Shown here: positions 28,202 to 36,375 of the stretch, in pieces
Layout of the letters: each line of letters starts with the position of its first letter
Numbering within the stretch: the stretch's first letter is position 1
Assembly: GCF_004364245.1 (NCBI RefSeq)
Contig: NZ_SOAV01000001.1
Span: forward strand, 62,001 to 126,000
Direction of reading: 5' to 3'
Length of the DNA: 64,000 nucleotides
From: Streptomyces sp. BK208
GTDB lineage: Bacteria > Actinomycetota > Actinomycetes > Streptomycetales > Streptomycetaceae
Program-made: the position numbers and the translations under genes
The notes under the pieces: generated by a model
Database searches by the model: none
Told to the model about the DNA's origin: nothing
The model's input: the letters and a program-made list of their open reading frames with translations, nothing else

Positions 28202-29146
28202 CTACTGGACCTGCTGGACCTGCTGGAGCCAGCGTGTCAGCTTGTCGAAGTATCCCGGGGCCGGCTCAGCGGCGTTCGGCAGCCGCAATCGGTGATCTGC
28301 TCCCGGGAGCACCTCCACCGTCAACGTCGCGCGATGGGGACGCGCCGTCCGGCAGACGGCCGTTCCGAACTCGCGGAGGCTGTCGGCAATGGGGACCAGC
28401 CGGTCCTCGCTGCCGAAGAACGCCAGGAGCGGGCAGCGCAGCCCAACGATGTCGCCGATCGGGTCGTGATCCTGTTTGCGTTTGAGGAACGTCCAGAGGT
28501 GTTCGTCATCGTGGGCGGCCCAGTAGTACGCCAGCCCGGGCGGCCGGCCGGCGGACTCTACGAGTCGCACCGCCGTTGCGAGGTCCGCGTCATTTCGGCC
28601 GGCCTCGATGAGACGGTCGTAGAGGTCCAGAGTGCGAACGATGTCGTCCTGGCTGTCCCGGCGTGTCTCTCGCAGGTGATGTGCCAACGCGTGGCGTTCC
28701 TGCACTGCCGGGCTCACTCCCGGGCAACTGCTGGTGACGACCCAGGGGATGTCCTCCCGTCCCGTCGCCGCCCGGAGAACCACCCACCCACCCTCACTGT
28801 GCCCGAAGAGGCCCACCTGCTCGGACCGCACCTGGGACTGGCGGCGCAGGAAGTCGACCGCGGCGTCCGCGTCGGCCGCCAGGTCGGTCAGGGTGGCGCC
28901 GCGCCAGTCACCGGTCGACCCGCCGACGCCTCGCTTGTCGTAGGAGAGCACGGCGATCCCGGCGTTCAGCAGGTGCTGACGCAGGGGCGGAAAGAACGTG
29001 TCGTTGTGCCGGTCGGACGGTCCGGATCCCCCGACCAGCACCACACCCGCACAGGTCGCCTCTCCGCACTGCGGCACTCCTAAGGAACCGGCCAGCTCCA
29101 CCGACCCGTTGGCGAACACGACGTCTCGCGTGACGATGTTGTCCAT
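28202..29146 (-). CDS. Alpha/beta hydrolase
   Basis: A 314-residue hydrolase with oxyanion region LVGGSGPSDRHND, the segment SYDKRGVGGSTG, nucleophile elbow LFGHSEGGWV and late His in PGADHRLRLP. This is the FrsA/YghX-like alpha/beta hydrolase subgroup often called acyl-CoA thioester hydrolase-like. TGGAG precedes ATG 29146. No signal peptide. An upstream extension of about 100 residues has poor composition and was rejected. It lies 80 bases downstream of a second hydrolase on the same strand. Confidence 0.88.
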   Translation of the reverse strand: MDNIVTRDVVFANGSVELAGSLGVPQCGEATCAGVVLVGGSGPSDRHNDTFFPPLRQHLLNAGIAVLSYDKRGVGGSTGDWRGATLTDLAADADAAVDFLRRQSQVRSEQVGLFGHSEGGWVVLRAATGREDIPWVVTSSCPGVSPAVQERHALAHHLRETRRDSQDDIVRTLDLYDRLIEAGRNDADLATAVRLVESAGRPPGLAYYWAAHDDEHLWTFLKRKQDHDPIGDIVGLRCPLLAFFGSEDRLVPIADSLREFGTAVCRTARPHRATLTVEVLPGADHRLRLPNAAEPAPGYFDKLTRWLQQVQQVQ

Positions 29147-29226
29147 CGCTCCAGTGTGCTGCCGTGCCCAGGTCCGTGGGAGAGTGCTCCGGTGCCTGGT
29201 GGCAGCAAGCCGGTGGCTGTCGAAAC

Positions 29227-29940
29227 TCATCCTTCCGGTGCGGGGCAGGGCTCCTCCTCCGATTCCAAGAAGTCCATGACGGTCTGTGCGAACTCCGTCG
29301 GTCGGGATGAGTGGATCAAGTGGCCGGCCGGAATGGTGACGACGTGCCCGTGAGGAACACGACGGGCCAGCTCGGCGATGCCGTCCTGGGGCACGTGACT
29401 GCGTGGCCCGCCGGCCACGACAAGGGTCTTCGCGGTGATCCTGCTGAGGCGCTGCAGCCATTCCGCCTCGGGCGCGTCGATTTGCCGCCTGATGGCCAGC
29501 ACCATGTCCCAGTCGAACGTCAGCTTCCCGTCCGGTTTGGTCGGAGTGGTCTGCTCCCGAGGGCGTGGGATGGGAACGTCCTCCAGGACGAGCCGGTCCA
29601 CGCGCTGCGGACAGTCCTCGGCGAGCAGATAGGCAACTACCCCTCCCATCGAGTGCCCCAGCAGGTCCACCCGGTCGAGTGCCAGTGCGTCCAGGAATCC
29701 GAGCACGTCGTCCCGCATGCGTTGCAGCGAGTACTCCCCCAGCCAGTCACTCCGGCCGTGACCACGGAGATCGAGAGCGTAGACACGCCGGCTGCGGGCG
29801 AAGACAGGTGCCACCACGTCCCAGTCCGCGGCATCCTCGCCCAGCGCGTGCAACAGGACGAGCGGCGGAGCGTCCGACGGTCCCGAGGCCTGACAGGCCA
29901 GCCGGACGCCCTCCACGTGAATCGCGTGATGATCAACCAT
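29227..29940 (-). CDS. Alpha/beta hydrolase
   Basis: A 237-residue hydrolase of the esterase/haloperoxidase-like group. Its motifs are LVLLHALGEDAADWD (oxyanion), ALDLRGHGRSDW, the nucleophile elbow LLGHSMGGVVAYLLA and a late His in IPAGHLIHSSRP. It is somewhat short because the cap region is small. The N-terminus is uncertain: MVDHHAIHVEGVRL is typical, but a longer start with 16 more residues is in frame. It is unrelated in detail to the neighbouring hydrolase. Confidence 0.87.
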   Translation of the reverse strand: MVDHHAIHVEGVRLACQASGPSDAPPLVLLHALGEDAADWDVVAPVFARSRRVYALDLRGHGRSDWLGEYSLQRMRDDVLGFLDALALDRVDLLGHSMGGVVAYLLAEDCPQRVDRLVLEDVPIPRPREQTTPTKPDGKLTFDWDMVLAIRRQIDAPEAEWLQRLSRITAKTLVVAGGPRSHVPQDGIAELARRVPHGHVVTIPAGHLIHSSRPTEFAQTVMDFLESEEEPCPAPEG

Positions 29941-30095
29941 GCCGGGAAAATACCGGGACGCCCGCGCCGCGGAAGCGCCGTTCACCAACGGCCGAAACGA
30001 CTTCTGCCGGCGGTGGTGGGAATGACCCTGCCTCTGTGACGTCTGTCGCGCTTCGGCTCAGCGGACCGGTGTCGAGACCGTCGTGCCGAGCCGGG

Positions 30096-30653
30096 TCAGA
30101 GTTCGAACTCCAGGTGCTCGATGTCCGTGAAGCGAACCTCCTCCAGTTGGCCTGCACGGCGGCCGTCGTCCTGGAAGTACACCTCCTTGATCGCTTCGGC
30201 GGCGATCTGCTGGAGCTGCCGGTCGTCGGCGCCCCGGTCCTGGGCGTCGAAAAGGCGGGCGGCGTACTGCGGCGGTAGCGCGACGGTCAGGTGCCGCAGC
30301 CGGTCCTCGTCCGTCGTCCCGATGGGCGCGGTGTAGCCGATCCGGGCACGGGTGTCGATGACGATGCCGTCCGTACTCGCCGCCTTCCGGCGCGCCTTGG
30401 CACGGATCTGCGGCTGCCACCGCTTCTTCACCTCACGCTCCAGGCGCGCGGCGAGCTCCGGCCGGGGCTTCTTGATCTGGTCCTTCACGTAGCGTTCGAC
30501 GGTGCGCTGGGAGATGCGCAGCATCTGGGCGACCGCCCTGGTGCCCTTCAGCTGCTTGACCAGGTAGCGCATCTGCGCGCCCGCCGTCTTGGGTGCCGGG
30601 CGAGTGAACGCCTTCTGCACCGCGGCGTCCAGGCCGTTGTGGAACAGACTCAT
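30096..30653 (-). CDS. tpg: Telomere terminal protein (Tpg-like)
   Basis: A 185-residue protein recognisable along its whole length as Streptomyces Tpg. It begins MSLFHNGLDAAVQKAFTRPA, contains a helix-turn-helix-like segment (VAQMLRISQRTVERYVKDQI) and has the highly conserved AQMRYLVKQLKGT. In known Tpg proteins a Thr near residue 114 is linked to the DNA 5-prime end; here IGTTDED places Thr at 113 and 114. Tpg primes end-patching synthesis at linear chromosome telomeres. It is ten bases downstream of tap, with GGGGAG overlapping the tap stop codon, and is clearly in the tap operon. Confidence 0.95.
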   Translation of the reverse strand: MSLFHNGLDAAVQKAFTRPAPKTAGAQMRYLVKQLKGTRAVAQMLRISQRTVERYVKDQIKKPRPELAARLEREVKKRWQPQIRAKARRKAASTDGIVIDTRARIGYTAPIGTTDEDRLRHLTVALPPQYAARLFDAQDRGADDRQLQQIAAEAIKEVYFQDDGRRAGQLEEVRFTDIEHLEFEL

Positions 30654-30663
30654 CGCGGTCCGC

Positions 30664-32919
30664 CTACTCCCCGGTGTCCTGGTCGGTGACCGTGCCGTCC
30701 TTGATGTACCGGGCGAGGTTGAGGTCCGGGGCGCCGAACTGCTCGCGCACGCCTTCGCCCCACAGCACCGTCTGCGTGCCCTCCCACTTCACCAGGCCCG
30801 GGTTCACTCCGAGTTTGAAACCGCCCGGCAGCGGCTTGCCGTCCCGGTAGGGCAGGAAGTCCAGCGGGGAGGGCCCGTCGGAGGCGTAGACGGCGCAGTC
30901 CGAGAGGACCGCCACGGGGTACTCACCGGTGAAGGCGGCGTGCTTGACGATCTTGCGGTGCATGTTGATCCGGGTACGGGAGATGACGGCGGCCCTGATG
31001 TCGGGGCGCCACGTCGGCCGGGCGAGCGCCCGCCACGGTTGCCCGGGCTTCCAGCCTTCCCCGCGCGGGCGTTCGCGCAGCTTGCCGATGCCGCCCTTCA
31101 CCGTCGCCTTGATTGCGGAGACCACGATCGCCAGCTCGGGGTCACGCTGCCGGTAGCCGTCCATCGCCGCGAGGAACTCGTGCGGCGACAGGTCCGCGCC
31201 CACTCCGAGGTCGGCCATGGTGGCGAGATAGGCATCGCGCAGCCGGCTGTACCAGGCGTCCAGGTAGCGTCCGTTGTCGTGGCGCAGGTATGCCTCGACG
31301 GGGCGTACGTCGTAGCCCAGCTCCACCGCGTACGCCACGGTCGGTGTCGCGTACCAGGCCGGGCCGGTCGGGCGCTCGCCCTTCGGGGTGAACGGGCTCG
31401 GCAGCAGGTCGCCGTCCAGGTGCGTCCACTGCTTCGCCAGCTTCACACGGGACAGGTCGACGTGGCTGAGGTCGACCAGCCAGGAGCCGGGCAGTTTCGG
31501 ATCGAAGACGGGCCTCTCGACGCGTGTCGGCGCGCCCAGGCCGACCGTGAGGCCGTTCGCACCGGCGGCGAAGGCCATGTTCACGTCGATGCCCACCAGG
31601 TGGGGGCGCAGACATTCGGCGTCGGTGAGCGGACGCGCCCAGTCGTACGCCTCCTCCACCAGAACCTCGGCCGGCGTGCGGCGGTGGAAGCGCGGCAGGT
31701 CCGCCAGGACCGGGTGTCCGTCGGGGGCCTCGCACGGCGCGCAGTCCACCGGTTCCCTGCCCAGCGAGCCGGGGTTGTGCTCGGAGTGGCGCGTGCCCGT
31801 CGCGTCCGGTTGGGACGCGCGGGTCGGCGGGTGCAGGGCGGTCATCAGTTCCAGGCCGGTCACGGCGGTCGATCCGCGTGGGGTCATCACGCGGGCGGCA
31901 TAGGTGCCGAGCAGCCGGGCCAGGTCCGCCGGCGGCAGTCGTCCCGCGTTTCCCCAGTGCCGGGCATCGAGCGCGTCCCACGAGGGGATGCACAACTGCA
32001 CGCAGGAGCGCTCCGCGCCCGGTGCGGGACGGTAGATCCGCACCCACGGCCCGAACCCGCGTTTCGTCAGCTGCCAGTGGGCGCGCGCCAGCTGCTTGAC
32101 GACCTTGTGGCCCTCCGGCAGCCGCCCGGCCAGACGCTCCTGCCGGGTGAGCGTGACGGGCAGGCCGTAGTGCTCGCACGCGGCCTCGGTCAGCACGACC
32201 AACGGGTCGGCGTCCTTGCCCGGCCCCGACAACTTCGGCTGACCGAGGCGTCCTTCGCGCAGCGTCCACTCCACCAGTGCGGGCAGCGACTTCGCGGCGA
32301 CGTCCAGGACCAGTCCTCCGACGCAGTGCGCCAGCACCTGGCCGTCTGCGTCGACGTCGACGACGGCGAGCGGGCCGTTCTCGAAACGCGGATCGGTGTC
32401 CCCGGCAGGGGTGCGTGCGGGAGCGGCCCTGCGCTCGGCCGGACGGCGCGCCGTCGGTCGCCCGGCCGGGACCGCCGGAGTCGGTGCAGCAGCAGGGTCG
32501 GTGGGGGCGGGTGCGGTGCGGCGTGACGGCGAGCCGGTGTGCGCGGGCTGCGCGGGCGGACGTGTGGGTCCGCTGCGGGCTCGGGCCGGTTCAGGCGCCG
32601 AGGCCGCCGAAGCCGCGGGAGCGGCCACAACGGCACGTGCCTCGGGGGCCGCCGTGTCCTCGGCAGGCAACGGGGCGTCGGCGGGGTACAGCCGGGCGAG
32701 CTGCTCGAGCATGCGGGCGTATGCGTCGCGCTCCGGCGGCCTCGGCTCGGTCTTGCCGGCCTCCCAGCCGCTGACCGTCGCCCGCCGCACCCGCAGTGCG
32801 GTGGCCACCTCGTCCAGCGTCAGGCCGTGCGCCTGGCGCAGCCGCTTGCGCTCCGCCGGGGGCGGCAACGGGGAGCGGGACGCGATGAGCGCGTCGACGG
32901 CGTCGAACAGCTCGGACAT
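30664..32919 (-). CDS. tap: Telomere-associated protein (Tap-like)
   Basis: A 751-residue protein. The N-terminus has an XRE-like helix-turn-helix (LTLDEVATALRVRRATVSGW, about 34-53), then a Pro/Ala-rich linker (about 95-180) and the large conserved Tap body. In known systems Tap binds telomere 3-prime overhang secondary structure and recruits Tpg for end patching. AGGAGG lies seven bases before the ATG. Length and order with tpg match the archetype. Three evenly spaced repeats lie upstream of the gene. A pair inside an arm may belong to this chromosome or have come from a linear plasmid. Confidence 0.93.
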   Translation of the reverse strand: MSELFDAVDALIASRSPLPPPAERKRLRQAHGLTLDEVATALRVRRATVSGWEAGKTEPRPPERDAYARMLEQLARLYPADAPLPAEDTAAPEARAVVAAPAASAASAPEPARARSGPTRPPAQPAHTGSPSRRTAPAPTDPAAAPTPAVPAGRPTARRPAERRAAPARTPAGDTDPRFENGPLAVVDVDADGQVLAHCVGGLVLDVAAKSLPALVEWTLREGRLGQPKLSGPGKDADPLVVLTEAACEHYGLPVTLTRQERLAGRLPEGHKVVKQLARAHWQLTKRGFGPWVRIYRPAPGAERSCVQLCIPSWDALDARHWGNAGRLPPADLARLLGTYAARVMTPRGSTAVTGLELMTALHPPTRASQPDATGTRHSEHNPGSLGREPVDCAPCEAPDGHPVLADLPRFHRRTPAEVLVEEAYDWARPLTDAECLRPHLVGIDVNMAFAAGANGLTVGLGAPTRVERPVFDPKLPGSWLVDLSHVDLSRVKLAKQWTHLDGDLLPSPFTPKGERPTGPAWYATPTVAYAVELGYDVRPVEAYLRHDNGRYLDAWYSRLRDAYLATMADLGVGADLSPHEFLAAMDGYRQRDPELAIVVSAIKATVKGGIGKLRERPRGEGWKPGQPWRALARPTWRPDIRAAVISRTRINMHRKIVKHAAFTGEYPVAVLSDCAVYASDGPSPLDFLPYRDGKPLPGGFKLGVNPGLVKWEGTQTVLWGEGVREQFGAPDLNLARYIKDGTVTDQDTGE

Positions 32920-32950
32920 GCGGCACCTCCTGCCGCAACCCTAGCGCGAA

Positions 32951-32979
32951 GCGTACGCATCGCGTACGAAGCGCGTACG
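32951..32979. repeat. Three GCGTACG repeats spaced exactly 11 bp, upstream of tap
   Basis: GCGTACG starts at 32951, 32962 and 32973, each with the inner palindrome CGTACG. The spacing places all three on the same DNA face. They begin about 30 bases upstream of the tap ATG, where an operator would be. A binding protein such as Tap itself (helix-turn-helix) is a reasonable inference. Confidence 0.75.
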
Positions 32980-33032
32980 GATCCCGAAAACGGGGAGTGG
33001 TGGCGCGACTGCCTCCTGACGCGGGACCCGGC

Positions 33033-33320
33033 TCAGCCGAGACCGCGATGGGCGGCCCACAGCGTCCCGGCGCGGCCGGCGGCCTCGGAGATCAATGCCG
33101 CCAACTCCGGCTGGTCGGGCACCGGGAACGAGACGTATGCGCCCCGGCCACCACCGACCGGTCGGCCATAGGCCTTCGCGGCGAGACGGCCGTCCGGGAG
33201 GAGCCGGATGTTCAGTGTGGTCAGTTGGAACTCCTGACCCCGCCGGGTGTCCGTCCAGCGGAGCGCCTGCGGGATCGTGACGTTGACGGCCAGAGCACTC
33301 ACTTCCAGGTCGCTGCTCAT
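33033..33320 (-). CDS. Small conserved-looking protein upstream of tap
   Basis: A 95-residue soluble protein, MSSDLEVSALAVNVTIPQAL at the start, rich in beta-type sequence (LTTLNIRLLPDGRLAAKAYG) and ending AGTLWAAHRGLG. It has no signal or membrane segment and I do not recognise it. Codon use is typical. There is no clear ribosome site, so it may be leaderless. It lies 113 bases upstream of tap on the same strand and could share regulation, but the repeats between them suggest tap has its own promoter. Confidence 0.65.
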   Translation of the reverse strand: MSSDLEVSALAVNVTIPQALRWTDTRRGQEFQLTTLNIRLLPDGRLAAKAYGRPVGGGRGAYVSFPVPDQPELAALISEAAGRAGTLWAAHRGLG

Positions 33321-33471
33321 GGACGGGATGATCCCACACGGGCGGGCTGAGGACGTTGGTGAGGACCGTGGGCGAAGACCGCGGTGCGGATCGCCCGTAG
33401 GAGGATCGCCCGGTAACCACGAAGCGTCACCGCTCAACGAGCCGCTGTGTCGGGTGATGTCGCCGTCGGCG

Positions 33472-33921
33472 TCAGGCGGGCGGCGTCGGCGGGGTGCAGG
33501 CGTCCGCGACGGCCTGCGTGTCCCAGTAGAACGGACGGACCTCGGTGATCCTCCCGTTCCTGACCGTGATCGCTTGCAGGAGCGGGAAGCCGAGTTCGCG
33601 GCCGGTGGCGCGGGCGCGGGCCCGGATCTGTGTGAGCACGACAGCGGTCTCACCGGTGGCGAGAAACTCCTGCTCCACCATGTCGAACGACTCCCAGACC
33701 TCCCCCATCACGAGGAAGAACCGCCTGATGCCTTCGTGTCCCCGCCAGGTGCCTCCGTAGGGCAGGGCGTCTGCCTGATGCAGCTCGACATCCGGTGAGA
33801 AGAAGGGGGCGAGCAGGTCGAAGGAGGCCTCGCCGGGGCCTCCCGCCGCCAGGTACTCCGCCTCGGCGGCGTACATGCCGGTGAGGACTCTTGCTGACTC
33901 CGTGGTGAGTGACATCGTCAT
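33472..33921 (-). CDS. SnoaL/NTF2-like family protein
   Basis: A 149-residue protein with the NTF2 fold pattern: the helical start LTGMYAAEAEYLAAG, then LAPFFSPDVELHQADALPYG, GTWRGHEGIRRFF and the strands ELGFPLLQAITVRNGRITEV. Members include polyketide cyclases, ketosteroid isomerase-like enzymes and non-catalytic sensors. The initiator may be either Met of MTM. Function is not predictable. It is on the minus strand, 100 bases downstream of a MerR gene, and could be co-transcribed with it. Confidence 0.85.
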   Translation of the reverse strand: MTMSLTTESARVLTGMYAAEAEYLAAGGPGEASFDLLAPFFSPDVELHQADALPYGGTWRGHEGIRRFFLVMGEVWESFDMVEQEFLATGETAVVLTQIRARARATGRELGFPLLQAITVRNGRITEVRPFYWDTQAVADACTPPTPPA

Positions 33922-34023
33922 ACCGCCAGCATGGGCAGCATGGCAGGACTCTGCTGGCGGTTCACGGACATCGTCGTGCCGCGGCCGGCCGCCGCCACCA
34001 CGGCGCGGCTGTCCGCGTGTGTC

Positions 34024-34446
34024 TCAGGCTGTGGGGTCCCAGAGCCCGCCGGCTTCGCCGTCGGCGAGGCGCTCGGCGTAGACGCCGACCTTCCAGGCGA
34101 TGACGGATCGGCACTCCTCCAGAGCCCGGATCTGTGCGTCGACGCGCTGCCGATGGGCGTCGAGCAGGCGCAGGCGTTCCGCCTCGTTGCCCGGTCCGCG
34201 GCGTACCAGCTCGGCGAAGTGCTTGAGGTCGGCGAGCGGCATACCGGATTCGCGGAGCTTGACACAGATCAGCAGCCAGTCGACATCGACGGAGGTGTAG
34301 CGCCGTCGGCCGCCCGACGTACGCCGGACCGGGCCGACGAGCAGGCCCTCGCGCTCGTAGAAGCGCAGGGCGTGCACGCTCAGGCCGGTCCGCTCGGCGA
34401 CCGCTCCGATGCTCAGCGGCTGCGCGGCAGCTCCGGTGGTCGTCAT
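34024..34446 (-). CDS. MerR-family transcriptional regulator
   Basis: A 140-residue MerR protein with the winged helix LSIGAVAERTGLSVHALRFY (about 11-30) followed by the coupling region and a short coiled-coil dimerisation helix. No metal-binding Cys cluster is present, so it is likely an organic-ligand or redox type. GGGGTGAG lies near the ATG. It diverges from an SDR gene whose promoter has the long spacer typical of MerR targets. Confidence 0.9.
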   Translation of the reverse strand: MTTTGAAAQPLSIGAVAERTGLSVHALRFYEREGLLVGPVRRTSGGRRRYTSVDVDWLLICVKLRESGMPLADLKHFAELVRRGPGNEAERLRLLDAHRQRVDAQIRALEECRSVIAWKVGVYAERLADGEAGGLWDPTA

Positions 34447-34463
34447 GCCGCTCACCCCTGGAC

Positions 34464-34494
34464 TTGATCTAGACCTCGCTCTAGATCGTAGCGT
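34464..34494 (+). promoter_or_regulatory. MerR-type long-spacer promoter of the SDR gene
   Basis: TTGATC (34464-34469) and TAGCGT (34489-34494) are 19 bases apart, the long spacing that MerR proteins correct by DNA distortion. The spacer holds the dyad GATCTAGA-CCTCGC-TCTAGATC. Transcription would start at about the ATG at 34502, giving a leaderless SDR message. Confidence 0.6.
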
Positions 34495-34501
34495 CCTCGG
34501 C

Positions 34502-35530
34502 ATGACCGCTACCGATCAGAAGCCGCTCGGCTCGCCCTTCTCCGCTGCCGCCACCGCCGAGGACGTCGTGGCCGGCCATGACCTCTCCGGCACGACCGCC
34601 GTGGTGACCGGGGGCTACTCCGGGCTCGGCCTGGAAACCACCCGGGCCCTGACCGCCGCCGGAGCCCGGGTCGTCGTTCCGGCTCGCCGCCCACACGTCG
34701 CCCGGGCCGCTCTGGAGGAGGTGAAGGGCAGCGAGGTCGTCCCCATGGACCTGGCCGACCTCGACAGCGTCCGCTCGGCCGCCGCGCACATCGGCGACCG
34801 GCTCGAACGGCTCGACCTCCTCATGGCTGTCGCCGGCGTCATGGCCACCCCGGAGCGGCGCGTCGGACCGGGCTGGGAAGGCCAGCTCACCGCCAACCAC
34901 TTCGGGCACTTCGTCCTCGCCTGCGAGCTCTATGCGCTCCTGGCCGCGGCAGACGGTGCGCGTGTCGTGGTGAACAGCTCCGCCGGACACACCCTGACCG
35001 GTATCCGCTGGCACGATCCGCACTTCCGCACCGGCTACGACCGGTGGCTGGCCTACGGCCAGGCCAAGACCGCCAACGCCCTGTTCGCCGTGCATCTCGA
35101 CGCCCTCGGGCAGGGCGACGGAGTCCGGGCGTTCAGCCTCCACCCCGGAAAGATCATCACGGGTCTCCAGCGTGAGATGTCACTCGAGGAGCAGATCGAG
35201 CGCGGGTGGGTGGACGAGCACGGCCATGTGGTCGGCGCGGACTTCAAAACCCCCTCCCAGGGGGCAGCCACCGGCCTGTGGGCCGCCACCTCACCGCTGC
35301 TCGACGGCCGCGGCGGGCTCTACCTGGAGGACTGCGACGTCGCTCGCGTCTCCGCACCCGGCACCCCCATGGACGACGGCGGCGTGCGCACGTACGCCGT
35401 CGACCCCGTGGAGGCCGCCCGGCTCTGGGAGCTGTCGCTCGCCGCCACCGGTGCCACGCCGATCACCCGCCCGTGCGTGCCCACTGTCCCGGTCGGGGCT
35501 CGCCGCCCTGTCCCTGGGGGCACCTCCTAG
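34502..35530 (+). CDS. Short-chain dehydrogenase/reductase
   Basis: A 342-residue SDR. The NAD(P)-binding motif is TAVVTGGYSGLGLETT, the motif that usually reads NAG is VAGVMATPER, and the catalytic residues lie in VVNSSAGH and YGQAKTAN (YxxxK). It resembles the larger oxidoreductases of the WW-domain/retinol dehydrogenase type. Start is ATG 34502; no ribosome site is visible, which fits a leaderless transcript from the long-spacer promoter. It is probably activated by the divergent MerR. The next gene is 9 bases downstream and likely in the same operon. Confidence 0.9.
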   Translation: MTATDQKPLGSPFSAAATAEDVVAGHDLSGTTAVVTGGYSGLGLETTRALTAAGARVVVPARRPHVARAALEEVKGSEVVPMDLADLDSVRSAAAHIGDRLERLDLLMAVAGVMATPERRVGPGWEGQLTANHFGHFVLACELYALLAAADGARVVVNSSAGHTLTGIRWHDPHFRTGYDRWLAYGQAKTANALFAVHLDALGQGDGVRAFSLHPGKIITGLQREMSLEEQIERGWVDEHGHVVGADFKTPSQGAATGLWAATSPLLDGRGGLYLEDCDVARVSAPGTPMDDGGVRTYAVDPVEAARLWELSLAATGATPITRPCVPTVPVGARRPVPGGTS

Positions 35531-35539
35531 CCTGGCCCC

Positions 35540-36211
35540 ATGCCTGCCCCTGTGCACGCACTGGCCCAGTGCTCCCTGTCTCCGGCCGCCGTGGCGGAGT
35601 TCCTCGCCCTGCCTCGACAACCGGTGTCAGGTGAGGAGTTCGACGTGCTCGACGCCGCCGTGCGCGCACGGGGCTGGAGTCGGGAGCACGATTGCCTCAC
35701 CGACGCCTACCGCACGGGCTTCGGGCATCTGCTGTGCACCGAGGGCAACTCCCCGTCCGCGGATCCGGCAGCGCGACGCTTCCTCGCGTTCGGGGAGCTC
35801 TGTCCCCTCGACCCGGACGACGAGGACCTCGCCAACCTGTCCTGGCTGGGCGAACTCGTGGACGACTGGGGTCGGGCTCCGGGCTGGACCGTCCGGCGCC
35901 CGAGCACGGTGGAGGCGTGCGTCGAGGTACTCGACCGTGCGGCGGACGCCGTCACCGCCCATCTCGGATCCCCAGCCGAACGGACGGTCACCAGCGACGC
36001 GGCCGTGGTGACGGGCCCGGCGATGCCTCACCGGATCTGGCGGACCGACACCGAGGCCGTGATCGTGGGCCCACACGCGGACAACGGCCCGTACGGTTAC
36101 CTCACCCATCTGCAGCTCGCCGCCTCTCCCCTCGGCCTGGCCCCCGAGTTGCCGCCCGCGGACGACACCGCGGCGCTGGACCGCTGGATCGAGACGCACG
36201 TCGACTGGTGA
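35540..36211 (+). CDS. Protein of unknown function, probably in SDR operon
   Basis: A 223-residue acidic soluble protein, MPAPVHALAQCSLSPAAVAE at the start. Its segments LDPDDEDLANLSWLGELVDD and WRTDTEAVIVGPHADNGPYG give a beta-rich C-terminal half. I believe related proteins occur in Streptomyces as an uncharacterised DUF family but cannot name it with certainty. No signal or membrane segment. It starts 9 bases after the SDR stop, which suggests translational coupling. Confidence 0.75.
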   Translation: MPAPVHALAQCSLSPAAVAEFLALPRQPVSGEEFDVLDAAVRARGWSREHDCLTDAYRTGFGHLLCTEGNSPSADPAARRFLAFGELCPLDPDDEDLANLSWLGELVDDWGRAPGWTVRRPSTVEACVEVLDRAADAVTAHLGSPAERTVTSDAAVVTGPAMPHRIWRTDTEAVIVGPHADNGPYGYLTHLQLAASPLGLAPELPPADDTAALDRWIETHVDW

Positions 36212-36375
36212 CATGACCGGACGGTCGGGTTCGTCGGTGCTGCGCCGGTCGGGCGAGTGTGCGGTGCCCCGAGGGTGCGGCGACGGACGCCGGGCGGGAG
36301 GGCTCGGCAAGATGTGGCGTCCGCGGAGTGCGTGGTCGAGGAGCGGTGCCGGTGGACCGCCAGGGAGGGACGCCG

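Noticed and set aside
31142..32269. Alternative frame inside tap
   Set aside because: It lies within the well-matched Tap protein and is Arg-rich without any family features.
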